Notes: generated by a model from the letters alone, not told the origin. 64,000 bases of DNA from Phialocephala subalpina (GCA_900073065.1 FJOG01000025.1:372001-436000); one strand, 5' to 3'; numbered from the stretch's first letter, positions 1-11,951 are shown. Made by a program: numbers and translations.

Positions 1-309
1 AGCGAAGACCTTTTGTTATGTTCTATCAAAGGGCTCTCGATCTTCTCCGCGCCTCGCTGATACCAATACTTTCCAAGCTCTCTCCAGCAGTCAAAGGACC
101 AAAATTCAGAAACAGCAAAAGGTACAACTCAAAACGCGATCAAATCCAGTCGTCCTTATCCTACCAAGCCTGTTTCTCGACCTCAAAGGACAGCGACATC
201 GACATGTCCGCGCTAAATAGGAGGCTCCTCGACCTTCCTGGGAGTAAGGTCTCGCGCTCCCCTCGGCGGGACCCTGACCAAGATTGCCGCATGAGAATAA
301 GCCCAATCA

Positions 310-1105
310 AGCTCAGTTTTTATAAGTCATCCTAAACATAGCAAGCTCGTCTCCTTTGGGTGAATTGAGCCATCTTATATCATGGCGTTCTTCATGTGGC
401 CAATAGCCTTCCAGTTTCTGCCAAAAAACGTCAGTAAACATCTCGAAGTGGCAAGAGAAACAAACCCCCAGCTCCTCCGACCAAGAAGAATCATAACCTC
501 CGGAACTATCAACCGCAGTCGCATGGAAATCAGTCCCAACTCTCGTCTGTTCTTCCGTGGAAAATCCGGTTCCTCGCATTCTCCCGTCTCTGAATTTGTA
601 TTTTCCTCATAGTGCATTTCAACTTTTCTCTCCCAGAGGCCTTCGATAGCACCGCTGTTGGTGAAGATTGGACGGGCGAAGATGGCTACGTCGATACCTT
701 TTAGTGCCCAGGCATGAGGGCTGAGGCGCGTGAGGTGTGATGGGCGTATTTGTAGGCGCAGTAGAAGCCTAGGATGCCGCCTGGGATATGTCAGAGAGAT
801 ATTTACATATCTAGGAGGGGAGGCTTACCATTCTTCATGAAGTTGGGTTGTGAAAGCATCTGCTTTGCTCCTTCATACAGCGGGAACAGGGAGGGATCGA
901 CTGTAGGGTTGCGTTGGAGCACACCACCAATTTGTTCGGTGGCTGGACACAATTACTCTTTTCAGATGCAAGCCAACTTTGGCTCGAAGACTGGATTACA
1001 CAAGCCATACTCGGCATCCTGTTCCTACAGAAATTTCACACAGAATTACTTGAAGCTATTCAGAGAAAGGAAGTGGCGATAGTCAGGGGTCGAGAACGGC
1101 ATTAG
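310..1105 (-). pseudogene. Possible decayed or unresolved multi-exon gene
   Basis: The minus strand holds several protein-like pieces that do not join into one frame. A piece starting at an ATG near 1103 is followed by one around 840-950 that ends at a good splice donor (GTAAGC, near 838). A third lies around 600-720 and a fourth runs 313-579, with an intron-like stretch (donor GTTTGT, TACTGAC branch, TTTGGCAG acceptor) near 420-468. Between the second and third pieces the frame shifts without a convincing intron. It would be transcribed divergently from the phosphoserine phosphatase gene. I do not recognise the family. It may be a pseudogene, a gene with sequence errors, or coincidence. Confidence 0.25.
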
Positions 1106-1257
1106 CGCCGGATTGACTGCAAGGAACCTGTCTATTCTGGGCCTAGCGTTGTTATGCTGATGGTGGGGTAGAAAACCGAGTTGATGCGAGAAACAAAGAA
1201 CCCGCCGTCACCTATTCCAAGCCTCAAAGTACATCTGATCAGCCGGATAAAAGCAAT

Positions 1258-2679
1258 ATGGCAGAGACAGACTCTCCCGCCAGAGCTGCACGCCCAAGCT
1301 TCGGCTCGAACATGCGCAGCCGTTCTTATCTGCAAGAGCATCAACAGTATCGACCACCCCAACAAGATGGACACCAGGGCATTGACAGCATAGTTGAGGG
1401 CATGCAGAGCACCAAAATCGAACCGTCCAAGTCATTTACCAAGTACAATGGTGTGCCATCTCCCAAATCTCCACCCAAGATTATCGATAGCGGCCTCAGT
1501 CATACCCTTTCGCACACGAACTGCCAGCCTGCTCCGGGCACACACTCAGACCGATTAATCGCAACGATTATCTACAAGACTAGAGCACCACGAGCAAAGA
1601 TCACCGAAATCCCTCCCGACCGTACTCCATCCCCAGTAACATCACCCTCTCGCGCGATCCCTCCCAATCTCGCACCAGTCCGAACTCTCTCCAACTTCCC
1701 TCTCGAACCCCCTCCACCAGACCCAGAGCCACTCGACCACCTCTACGGAAGCTACATTTCGCCTCTCTGCCTCACATCCTTCCTCCATCTCATAAACTCT
1801 CTGCCAGCGCGACAAGGCTCAGAGATCCTCACCTCTTCTCATCGCTGCCTCGACAATCCGGAGCATCCATCGATCGTCGAACTCACATTTTCGCCCTCGC
1901 CAGATCCTGCATATGTCACTCTAGATGACCTCCGAAAACATGAACTCATATACCGCTTCGAGCGCGAGTGGAATGTGGATGTTATCCTGCAACAAGACAC
2001 CGTTCTCCGCCGCTATCCGCGATTGGTGTGCTTCGATATGGACTCTACACTCATTGAGCAAGAGGTCATTGACCTCATCGCTGCCTCTATTGGTGTGGAA
2101 GCAGAGGTGTCAGCTATAACTGCACGAGCCATGAATGGAGAGCTGGATTTCTCGTCTTCTTTCAAGGAGCGAGTCAAATTGCTCAAAGGCTCTTCAGGAG
2201 ACATCTTCACCCAACTGCGAACGGTCATCAAACCTACAAAGGGTGTTGCTGATTTGATCAGAGCATTGAAGCGTATGGGTGTCAAGACTGCTGTGTTCTC
2301 GGGCGGATTCATTCCACTCACGCAATGGCTGGCTGATCAGCTTGGCATTGACTATGCTTATGCCAACACCATCGAGGCGGATCCTGCCACCAATCTGTTG
2401 ACAGGAGAAGTCATCGGTGCGATTGTGAATGCGGAGAGGAAGCGAGACTTGATGCTCGAGATCGCAGCAAAGGAGAAGATTCCTCTGGAGCAAGTTGTGG
2501 CTGTCGGGGATGGTGCAAATGATCTCTTGATGATGAATGCTTCAGGACTCGGAGTTGCATGGAATGCGAAGCCGTTAGTGCAAATGGAAGCCAAGGCCAG
2601 ACTGAACGGCGACTCTCTGCTGGAGCTGCTTCACGTCTTTGGATTCACGGAAGAAGAAGTTCAGACTTTGATTGGGTAG
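1258..2679 (+). CDS. SER2: Phosphoserine phosphatase
   Basis: Single-exon gene of 473 residues for the last step of serine synthesis, hydrolysis of O-phospho-L-serine to L-serine in the cytosol. All HAD-superfamily SerB motifs are present. Motif I is FDMDSTLIEQE with the nucleophile Asp260 and Asp262. Motif II is VFSGGF, a conserved Lys lies in NAERKRD, and motif III is VAVGDGANDLLMM with the Mg-binding Asp418. The first ~250 residues are longer than in bacterial SerB: a Ser/Pro-rich stretch followed by a region that could be the ACT-like regulatory domain seen in fungal homologues. The start is the first in-frame ATG; a start further inside cannot be excluded because the N-terminus is low complexity. 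Confidence 0.93.
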   Translation: MAETDSPARAARPSFGSNMRSRSYLQEHQQYRPPQQDGHQGIDSIVEGMQSTKIEPSKSFTKYNGVPSPKSPPKIIDSGLSHTLSHTNCQPAPGTHSDRLIATIIYKTRAPRAKITEIPPDRTPSPVTSPSRAIPPNLAPVRTLSNFPLEPPPPDPEPLDHLYGSYISPLCLTSFLHLINSLPARQGSEILTSSHRCLDNPEHPSIVELTFSPSPDPAYVTLDDLRKHELIYRFEREWNVDVILQQDTVLRRYPRLVCFDMDSTLIEQEVIDLIAASIGVEAEVSAITARAMNGELDFSSSFKERVKLLKGSSGDIFTQLRTVIKPTKGVADLIRALKRMGVKTAVFSGGFIPLTQWLADQLGIDYAYANTIEADPATNLLTGEVIGAIVNAERKRDLMLEIAAKEKIPLEQVVAVGDGANDLLMMNASGLGVAWNAKPLVQMEAKARLNGDSLLELLHVFGFTEEEVQTLIG

Positions 2680-3986
2680 ATCGGGCCAGGAATTGCGATG
2701 ACTTTACTGGAAGAAAGAACGTAAACTGGCGAGACTACTGGTTAAGTACTTTCCTAGGGTCACATGCTCGCGTGCGTTATGATTGATGACTCTTGGAGGT
2801 GAGGGGGTGGGATATCTTGTGAGAGGGATCGGAGTCAGGGTGGTAGCATTTGATAATAGATGTTTCTTCACCAGATTCCCTTTTGCAGTCCTCGAATGGA
2901 ACTGGACACATTGTCCCTATGTGGCTAGGATCCACGCTTCTCTTCCCTGCATTAGACCCCTCATGATCAGCCTCGCGGGGCAAGGCTACCAAGATGGCAT
3001 CATTGCTTTGTCCCCACAAGTATTGAGCCTATTGGGCAGATCTCCCCGTTCAACCGTCATTGTTCACCGAGGATCTGGGCCGGGGACGGGGTCACGAGTT
3101 ATGGCGTGCTGTCAAAACTCTCAAGAGAATGCAGCCGTCTGTTCCCGAACAAAGAAATCGACATCTTAGATCCAGGCCAGCCGAGCCAAATTCGATGCTG
3201 CAAATTCGTTCTTTAAAGAACGCCACCAGATCTTATTCCTCAATAAGTTCTTCGTAGAACTCTTGGCTGTAATCGTACAATTGTATGTGTGCTCAAAGTT
3301 TGCACGGTCACAACCTTATCTGCGGAGTAATTGCCTTGCCTCGAGAATGTATGATGTTATGCTTCACTCGTGAGCAGAGGTCAGGGCGTCCAATCAGATG
3401 GTCTCTGTTCCTGGATAAAAATGCAAGTTGCTGCCTTGGGCTGCTAGATTTCTAATCCACCAGCCCTGATCGAGTCTAGCGTTGATCACGCCATTGAATG
3501 CAAAACGGCCTCTTCAGCTTTTTCTCATCCTCGATGGCGAAATCGGCACAATTGGAATTCGCTTGGAAGGAGCCAGACAAAGAGCGAGGGAATATCTGAG
3601 GCTAAGTAGATATCCGTTTGCTTAGAAACTGTCATTGGTAATATGTCGTGCTTTCGGTCCACTTTTGTTCAGCATCCCTCTCTGACTGCTTGTTCCTCTC
3701 TTCTTATACTCTTCCGCTCATCCTTCTCTCTTCTCTTCAGACGTCATATTCACTGCTAAGGAAGTGCTTGTAATTCACTTCTAAGTACTTCGATCTTCCC
3801 TTGTAACCTCGCTTGACTTCCTAGCGGAATTCAGTCGTCACATCTTCGATCACGACATCGAAGACCACCATTACACCATTACACACTCTGCACTTTACAT
3901 ATACTCAACTCCCCCGCATTCAGCCTTTCTTCTTCCATCCATCCCCCACACCAAAAGAAGCAAACAAAGTTCAACACACAACAAAA
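2680..3986. other. Intergenic region with pyrimidine-rich leader
   Basis: No credible coding region. The last ~330 bases before the PAPS reductase ATG (about 3655-3985) are rich in C and T and end in an A-rich CAACAAAA context. This is the usual look of a fungal promoter and 5' leader. Confidence 0.6.
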
Positions 3987-4907
3987 ATGGGGGTTCATCG
4001 CGAATCAACCTCCTCGAACCTCGAATCCGGCTACGCCTCCGGAGCCTCCTCATCCGGCGCCCTCTCCTCCATAATCCTCACAAAACAACACCTCAAATTC
4101 CTCAACCAAACCCTCAACAACCTCTCCCCCATCGACGTCCTCCGCTGGGCAAAAATTACCTTCCCAAACCTCTACCAAACCACCGCCTTCGGCGTCTCTG
4201 GTCTCGTCACCCTTGACATGCTTTCCAAACTCCAAACCGAAACCCCCTCCCTCCCCACAATCGATGCTATATTTCTCGACACCCTATACCATTTCCAAGA
4301 AACCATCGATTTGGTGGAGAAAGCAAAGGCGAGATATCCGAATGTGAATCTGCATGTTTATAAACCTGAGGGGGTGAGCACAACAGCGGAGTTTGAGGCG
4401 AAGCATGGGAAGGAGTTGTGGAAGACGAATCCTGATCTCTATGATTGGGTTGCGAAAGTCGAGCCTGCGCAAAGAGCATACTCTGATCTCAGCGTCGCCG
4501 CTGTCTTGACCGGTCGTCGACGATCCCAAGGTGCGAAACGAGAATCTCTTGATATTATTGAGGTCGATGAAGCGGGGTTGATTAAGATTAATCCGTTGGC
4601 GAGTTGGAGTTTCAGGGAAGTGGAGGATTATATTAAGGAGCATGATGTGCCGTATAATGAGCTACTGGATAGAGGGTATAAGAGTGTGGGTGATTGGCAT
4701 TCGACGGAGCCGGTGAAGGAGGGTGAGGATGAGAGGGCGGGAAGGTGGAAGGGGCAGCAGAAGACGGAGTGTGGGATTCATAATAAGAGGTCGAAGTATG
4801 CCCAATTCTTGGCGGATATGGAGCAGAAGAAGCAGCAAGAGGAGTTGGCTGCTAGGTTGGAGAAGGTTGAGATTAAGGACGAGGGGATTGAGGGGATCGT
4901 CGCATAG
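3987..4907 (+). CDS. MET16: Phosphoadenylyl-sulfate (PAPS) reductase
   Basis: Intronless, 306 residues. It reduces 3'-phosphoadenylyl sulfate to sulfite with thioredoxin, a core step of sulfate assimilation. The adenine-nucleotide alpha-hydrolase-like fold is visible: a serine-rich nucleotide-binding loop (TTAFGVSGLVTLDML, about 71-85), LDTLYHFQET, the substrate loop LTGRRRSQG, and the C-terminal ECGIH with catalytic Cys262. The CC-CC cluster of iron-sulfur APS reductases is absent, which fits the PAPS-specific fungal type. The length matches fungal Met16. A K/E-rich coil of about 30 residues follows the catalytic Cys. The ATG sits in a typical A-rich fungal start context. Confidence 0.95.
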   Translation: MGVHRESTSSNLESGYASGASSSGALSSIILTKQHLKFLNQTLNNLSPIDVLRWAKITFPNLYQTTAFGVSGLVTLDMLSKLQTETPSLPTIDAIFLDTLYHFQETIDLVEKAKARYPNVNLHVYKPEGVSTTAEFEAKHGKELWKTNPDLYDWVAKVEPAQRAYSDLSVAAVLTGRRRSQGAKRESLDIIEVDEAGLIKINPLASWSFREVEDYIKEHDVPYNELLDRGYKSVGDWHSTEPVKEGEDERAGRWKGQQKTECGIHNKRSKYAQFLADMEQKKQQEELAARLEKVEIKDEGIEGIVA

Positions 4908-6898
4908 TTCGAGGATGGAATGGTTGGATGATACATGGTTGAAGGGTGATACTGGTGCATATTATGGAGTTCGCGGCGTTAATGGATGGGATAAGCATAC
5001 ATCATGACGATGATCATGACGGCGTGGTGGGATACCTGCTTGCATTGCCTCTTCTTTTCTTTGTCCGTATTTGCCTTTCATGAAGGGCGAGGTTTCTCAT
5101 CGAGATCATGGCATTTGCATTTGCTCTTTCGCACTGCTGGCACCCATTTGGGTCACCCAAAAGCATAGTGAGCATCGGCTCATAGCTGATAGAAATAAAT
5201 ACTGTTCAACAAAAACACAATTGTGTGTTTGATGTTTGAGTGCGTTGGGATCCATTATTCTTTGTTCCTGTTTATCAGTCTGTCATCTGATGACTCGCTT
5301 TCTCAACCCGACTTTCATCATCCCATCTCACCTTCCACACCGTATCGACTGCTCAACACTTCCACCCAAATTCACCGGCAATACCGACCCTCTTGATCAT
5401 CGTCACAGAATTTTCATTTACTTACATTTCTGCCGGGTACCTTGATTGCAACTCGTTTCTGTGCTTCAATCTCAGTCTTCAGCTCCTCATGGCTATTTAA
5501 AGTATCGACGCCATTGAATTTCCTGACTTCGCACAGCATACTCCTCTCGTCGTGAGAATAGAGATGAGACTGTCAGGGAGTCTAGACCCCTCTTTCGATC
5601 AAGATGCGGGGTAAATACAGTACCCCTGATGATCGCACGCATCTCCACGGCTTCAATTTAAACGGGCGGTATTGGCTGCAGCCTTATTTTTGCATTTCAA
5701 AAGGTGAGATTTTGGTGTGCCAATGAGGGTTATGGGTGGTGTGAGAGAATTTTTTGATGCCAATGAAAAGGGAGATAAATGTTGGTCGTTCGCGTTTGGG
5801 AACGGGGTGAGAAATGAGAAAGGAGAGTGTGGTGGTTGGTTGAGAGGGATGGATGGAGGTGGTGGGTGTGAGTGTTAGTATAAGTACAAGTACAAGTGAC
5901 TTCTTACATTTTAAATCACAATCTCTTTTAATTATTTTCTGTCTCTGCCAATGTCAGATTTTGAAGACGCTTTGTATACGGGGGTATTCGTACACTCCTG
6001 ACTCTCAAGTGAGACATTTCTATTTAGTTATTGGCCGCCCGTCTGGTATATGATGTTCTTCAATGGCTATTGCAATTGTGCTTGCGAGCAGTATGTGACG
6101 CTGCCACAAATTTACAGTCCCACCTTTCATCTCAAGTTAGGGTGCGTGTTGATGACCAGGTTCTAGCTGGCCTTTGGAACTTGGGAATTGAGAATGTACT
6201 TCAGATCAGCAAACGAACACAAGAGATTTCATGAACCAGTGGGTTATTACAGAGTTACCTGGTGTTTTTGAAATTAAGAGGACCGGCGTGGAGGGTATTG
6301 GGATTCAGTTGAAAGGGTTGAGAGAAACCTTCAGAGGTGACGGAGGAGGCGAGGAGGTTGAGGGAGATGTGAGGTTTGGAGGTGACAGAGGGACGTTGGG
6401 TTGCCCGCTTCGTCTGCACGTTCCTTGCTTGTCGTTGCCCCTGGATTTGGAAGAAGCCCTGCGGTGTTCGAAAAATGGAACAACAAAGGCGCCAGAGAGG
6501 AAGGGACATTCAATACGGTAAGAGGAGGGGACCAAGCATCATATTTGGATATTCTTCTATCAGATCTGGCTCTAAATAATAGGCAAAGTTCTTCAGGTGT
6601 CGGGACATTCGCAAGTGCTGGTGGTCACTTAATTAGCACATTAGAAAGTTAACTCACACATATTTAGGTCTTTCTCGAACCCTATCATACCGGTTCCTTC
6701 CGATCGGGACATGCGGAGTTCTCGCGGCACGGTACCGAAACCACTTGCTTGCTATATCTTGACGTTGGGTTTCGGACATTAGAATAGCCTGCTGTGGGTT
6801 TATATGCCATGATTAATAATAATAAAAGTACAATATATACAGCGCCAGCTTTTCTGGCCTCTGCTGAGGAGAATAAACGTATCATCCGTACACTCAAA
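4908..6898. other. Long intergenic region, no gene seen
   Basis: About 2 kb between the PAPS reductase and the minus-strand gene ending at 6899. Overlapping short open frames around 6250-6530 exist on both strands, but none shows a conserved motif or splice-consistent extension. It contains homopolymer-rich and GT-rich stretches (about 5730-5900). I see no repeat or RNA gene. Confidence 0.5.
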
Positions 6899-8674
6899 TC
6901 AACACCATTGCCCTGTATTTAGATACCGATTATGAAAATTGTTCGTAACAAAACGGGATGGCATCGAAGCAAAGGGTTCAGGCACTGGGAATGGTGAAGT
7001 GAATGGGACGTATCCCTGTCCTGGGATCGAGTTGATGATGCCAGCCCGTGGTGAAAGTGGTCTCCCACCCGGAGCAAGAGACAAAAGTGGAGATCTATAC
7101 ACGCTCGAGGCTCCTCGGACTTCGTTATCCGGGTCTCTACCTAACTTCGTCATACCATCCATATGCTTAGTGTACCGCCAGACGCTAGGGCTTACCGTCA
7201 GAGGCTCTATGGCTACATAACTTCCATCGTTCTTCCAGAACATAAATATCTGACGAGCATTATGATTTCCGCGGACGTAAACGTTCATTTTCCTTTGGCC
7301 TGACCCGACGTGAATCTCGCAAAAGATGATCAACTCAATGTTGAACGTATCAGCCTGTACATTGGAGTCTTAATGTCAGCTCCTAGTTTTGTATGACTTA
7401 AGTGAGAGGGTCACTGATGCTAATGCTTAAGAGAGCCGAAGCGCCATGTTCCAAATGCAGCATTCAGAAATATCAAGGGAGATAAGGAGTTGTTCTTCAA
7501 AGGAAAAAGACTTACAACAACCTGCCATGTTTCGGGCGTCAAAAAGCGAAGAGGCATTCGGGCCCGAGGCCCAGCCAAAGGTCTGCCTGTCCTGTCTTCA
7601 AGCAGCTGCTCCTCAATGCTGCCTACCACACCTCTTATTTGGCACGTCTGATCTAGATTAAAGTAGAGATCGCCTCGTGCATGAGGGTTCTGGCCCATAG
7701 CCAGCATAAATCTTCTCGTCGCTTCATCCCAAAAGTCCCATGTGCTGGCTTTAAGCCATGCCCCTGATGGTTATCAGTGGTGCGAATGATTATATGCGGA
7801 AATAACTCACAGAAATTGGGAACTCTATCAAGACACATCGACAGGCTCCACCAAAAGGAGTTTTGGCGTTTCCGGCACCCTGGCATATTTGGATTCCCTA
7901 CGATCTTGACGAAGGTCATGTTTGTTCCATCAACATCTCCCCTTGGGATTATCAAGTCGAATACTGTCGGAGCAGCTACGAATGCAGTGACTTCATTGCG
8001 TGTCCGAGGGACAATATTGTATGGGAGAGGGGTGCCCATGAGAATGACTGGAAATGGTGCAAGCATCCCAGCTGGCGCAGCAGTGTTATCGTAGACCGCT
8101 CGTACTGAACGGATACCGATGATACCTTGAGCATTATTGAGGACTGTCTCGACCGTCAATATACATATGTATGTTATGGCAGCAATAGTACGTACTGTTA
8201 CGGGCAAGTGTGAGATGACCTAAACAAGTGCAACCTGCCACGTTTTGGACGACAAGTCCAACGGGGCCAACTGCAAACAAGGCAGTGAGGGCCGCAGCAT
8301 TGGCGTTTATAATCCTCTGTGGGCTCCCTAATTGTCAAAGCTCGGAGTCAGCCATCACTTCTATAGTCCGTGGAGTCCAGCTCGTAGTCGAGACTTTCCG
8401 AATCATGGTACCACAGACAGTAACTCCTGGACACGAACAACCCTAGAGGCTTCAGACAAGAAAGTGGAAATCGTTTTCACTCACATGAATTTACACCAAG
8501 AATATCATAGTATGTGTGGAAGGGGTGAATAAATAAATCAATAATTGCCTGTGTCGATCTGTGAGTCGCCGCTGCCGCTCTAACCCCGCAAGCGAATGGT
8601 CCTAGTGGAGCTGCTACATGCGCGTTGAATAGCGTAGTAGTTGTTGCTGCTGCTGCCGCGACTTGAGCTGCCAT
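6899..8674 (-). CDS. Unrecognised protein with faint OTU-protease-like features
   Basis: Five exons fit with good splice sites and consistent phase: 8674-8485, 8327-8196, 8143-7811, 7763-7516 and 7354-6899, giving 452 residues. Introns have GTGAGT, GTACGT, GTGAGT and GTAAGT donors. The start is tentative: the frame stays open upstream to about 8780 without an ATG, so another 5' exon is possible. The N-terminus is alanine-rich. The stretch around 202-208 (NSFWWSL) and the stretch around 305-352 (FNIELIIFCE, then QIFMFWKNDGSYVAIEP) resemble the Cys-loop and the C-terminal strand-His region of OTU cysteine proteases. However, Ser203 stands where Cys would be and Ser346 where His would be. The tail is Pro/Gly-rich. 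The gene structure is well supported; the OTU relation is inference. Confidence 0.7.
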
Positions 8675-8704
8675 TTTGAGAGGAGCAAGCGTAAGGTCAA
8701 TCAA

Positions 8705-9987
8705 ACGCGAGAGGTCGGAGATAATGATCCATGACGGGACATCGACGGAGTGGAAAGTATATGATTCTTTGTCTGATTTTGACAGCTACGCGCCATTGTG
8801 CAAGTTATGTGGAAGAGCATGAAAGAGGTCGAAAAGGACGCAAACGGCAGCAACAAATCAAGCTTATCTCGACTCGAGCATGACAAAGGGAAGGCTTCAA
8901 GAGAGCAGAACCGGTAAGAAAGCCCTATACAAGTAGGTAACTACCCATGTGGAGCGGATATTACATGTGCATTTCACCTGCTTATGAATGGATTGGGTAA
9001 AAGAGAACTGCTGCAAGTGCTGCGTATTGTTCCATCCTTCTTGGTCCAGAAGCAACTCGCGGAGAGCTTCTTAACCCAGTGTATCCACGACGTATCGCCT
9101 CGAACTGGAGTATCTGTCAAGCCCGGGAGCGGCGCTACCACTTCCAATACATCCTAATCTTCTATAAGCAGCGCGCTGATGCTTGGGGTAACTTGAGAGG
9201 GCAGGTATGGCATTTGGAACACCTGCATTGGTAGTATTTTCCGTGTCTCTTCACAAGATTTCCAGCATCCATCGCCACCACTCACGATATATGGAACGTA
9301 TTAAGGCAGGTTCATCGAGGGGCATTCGCTGCGCAGCTGGCAGACCATATTGCCAACCAAGAAACCTGGACGCGTTCGACGTCCCAAACCTCACTCCCAA
9401 ATCTTTGGATCAGTATTCGACGAACACCGAGGTTCTGCAATCATTCCTTCGCCTCCTCGCCTCTTTGTTTTCAAGCTTGAGCTGTCGTTTTCGCGTAGCA
9501 TATGTCGGTCGAAGTATGGGGAGGCTGAATGGCAGATATTGCACTGTCGATTTTGGGTTGTCGTCTCGTAGATGTTGCTGCGATGTTTAACGAGTAAGCT
9601 TCAGGATGCTGCTAGCGCTGGAGAGGCGGTCTGAGTTCTGCACACGCCAGGTGTAGGATTCAGCACTGACTGTTAACCTCCCACTTCCGATTGTGTCAAC
9701 GCTCTGTTGAAGATAGCAGCATCTCAAGTGGGAAAGGCTCAAGGCTCCAGCAATTATTCATCTCCACTTCAGCTGCTCCGCCACACTTATCTTGCGTTGT
9801 CTCCGTCCAAAGCGGGGGACCGTGGACATCTGCTGTGCCGTACATGCACAGAGCTACTGCAAGGACCCGAGAGCTCGTGGATCTGCGGAGATAAGAGTTA
9901 ATATAAACATCAAGCGGTAGCTTCGAATCCTCTTCGTCAAGTCAACCTTTTCCCCTTTCTCTTTTCGCTTTTCTAGAAAAATTCAAC
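8705..9987. other. Intergenic region upstream of dienelactone hydrolase gene
   Basis: A 127-codon plus-strand frame (9207-9590) and a competing frame inside it both look weakly protein-like, but there is no motif and the frames conflict. I do not call a gene. The last ~60 bases before 9988 are a pyrimidine-rich leader. Confidence 0.45.
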
Positions 9988-10924
9988 ATGGTCGAGTCAA
10001 TTGGAGGCCACAGCAAAGCATGCTGCAACATTCCACCTATCATCTCGAAAGACTATAAGGCAAAGGGGAAGTACGAGACTATCGACGGCCTCAAGACATG
10101 TAAGCCCCGCCCTGCCTTTGATACCCATGGTTAAACGCTCGCAAAAATACTGATCTCAATTGGGATATTCAGATGTCACTGGTCCAGAATCAGCCAAACT
10201 TGCCATTCTTATCATCTACGACATCTTTGGATACTTTCCGCAGACAATTCAAGGAGCAGATATCCTCAGTACTTCTGACGAGGGACATCAATATCAAGTC
10301 TTCATGCCTGACTTCTTTGAAGGTAACCCGTGTGATATTGCCTGGTAGCTACCTCATTCTTCCTCACTATCTTGAAGAATTTTGCTAACACTAGTCAAGG
10401 TATCCACCAGTTAACGAGGAACAGAAGCAGGGATTGTACGGCTGGTTCCCATCACACACACCTGCCATCGCCATTCCACGCATTCCTCAGATCCTTGCAG
10501 CTGTCGAAGCCAAGTATGGGAAGAAGACATGGGCAGGACTTGGTGTAAGACACTCCCTCATCATTGACTCCATTGCATACTAATTTCTGTACAGTTCTGC
10601 TGGGGCGGCAAAGTCGTATCAGTGACTTCAGGCACAGGTACGCTGTTCAAGGTCTCTGCTCAATGCCATCCAGGGATGATCGCATCAGAGGATGCTGCCA
10701 AAGTCACAATCCCGATGTGCTTCCTTGCCTCCGAAGAAGAGTCCAACGAAGAAGTTGAAGCTTTCAGCAAGGCTCTGACTGTTGAGAAGCATGTCGAGGC
10801 TTACCCAAAGCAAGTTCACGGATGGATGAGCGCTCGTGGAAATCTAGAAGATGAGGAATGCAAGAAGGCGTATTTGAAGGGATACAATACTGTCTTGGAG
10901 TGGTTTGGGAAATACATTGATTGA
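9988..10924 (+). CDS. Dienelactone hydrolase family protein
   Basis: Four exons (9988-10099, 10173-10344, 10400-10544, 10595-10924), 252 residues, all junctions in phase with GT-AG introns of 50-73 bases. It is an alpha/beta hydrolase of the DLH family. The nucleophile elbow is FCWGG with Cys145, replacing the Ser of most hydrolases, and the catalytic His is in VHGW (His218). The acid residue is probably in the ASEEES segment. Bacterial DLH opens dienelactones in chlorocatechol breakdown; fungal paralogues are mostly of unknown substrate. There is no signal peptide, so it is probably cytosolic. Confidence 0.9.
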
Positions 10925-11036
10925 TTAAACATCTCTACATGGATCTACCAAGCTCGATATAAGACAATAAGTACAGGTATAGAACGGCTGATATATACAG
11001 AACGAGATCTACTCAAAACACGTCAACCTCCAATTC

Positions 11037-11916
11037 TCAGGCAGCCTTGGTCGCGCTATTGCTTGTACTGTTTCCTCCGACTTTCCCGACGATGAATTGG
11101 GTCGCCTGAGTTCCAAAAGTTTGAACATAGCTTAAGTGGACTGGTATACTACTACCGCTATCGCAGAACTTATCGTCCGCATTGCAGTAGCTTTGAGTGA
11201 TAGCCGCCGAAGTCCCACAAGCCGCTATGTTCATACGAGGGAATACCCCAGCCTTAGTGGAATTTCCGACATCTTGTGAGAGATTTGGAACGTGAGTGGG
11301 ATCACCCATTTGAACAATAGCGACGACTTGTGGAAAGGTCAGCTTGAATCTCAGTTAAGCATCAACCGATGAAAAGACTTACTGTTCTTCGTCATCGCAG
11401 CAGGTAATGGCTGAGTGGAATTGAAATTGGTCTCACTCGTCCCACACATCATATCGCCAACAACTTGCGCTCCCTACACATTTCATCAGCGACATCTCCT
11501 GTTCATCACTCCCCGAGGAGAGAACATACCTGCGAGTATCCCAGCAATGCAATCTTGCTATTCGGGCATCTCGTCACGTAATTCTGCACCAGTTTTGTCA
11601 TAGCCGCCACACCACTCGCCTCCGAATTCAAGTAATCGGTTAAGGTCGCCGGATAATCCACAGCTTCAGAGTCTGAGCCTGGCATTGTTTGCTGTACTTG
11701 TGTTGCTACAGCACCGATGATTCCTTGTCCTGGTTGCTCAGTACTTGCGCGAGCAACGATCATATGAACACCTGTCGCGCAAGCAGTCGTATTTGCATTC
11801 GTGGAGTTAGCGGCGAGGGAGACTGCTGGAAAGGCAAAGCCTTCGAGTGCCATATCTTTGGGTACAAGGGCCGAGCAGAGGTTGAGGCCAAAGCCTATAA
11901 GTAGTGTTGACTTCAT
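11037..11916 (-). CDS. Secreted CE5 cutinase/acetylxylan esterase-like protein
   Basis: Three exons (11916-11530, 11473-11383, 11326-11037) give 255 residues. A hydrophobic N-terminal signal peptide is followed by a CE5 core. The nucleophile is in GYSQGAQ (Ser128, just before intron 1), the acid is in DDKFC (Asp211) and the His in VHLSY (His223). Paired cysteines flank the site. Such enzymes cut ester bonds in plant cutin or acetylated xylan outside the cell. The N-terminal ARASTEQPGQG matches the acetylxylan-esterase side of the family, so xylan deacetylation is slightly favoured. The gene converges with the dienelactone hydrolase gene, only 112 bases apart. Confidence 0.92.
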
Positions 11917-11951
11917 GATTTTGGGTTTGATTTTGGGTTTGATTTTGGATG
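11916..11951 (+). repeat. 12-bp tandem repeat at the esterase start codon
   Basis: Nearly three copies of TGATTTTGGGTT stand head to tail, the last copy diverging at its end. They lie directly in the leader of the CE5 esterase gene and touch its ATG. Confidence 0.85.

Noticed and set aside
9207..9590. 127-codon plus-strand frame with ATG
   Set aside because: All three frames here look equally protein-like and no motif, intron or homologue supports a choice.
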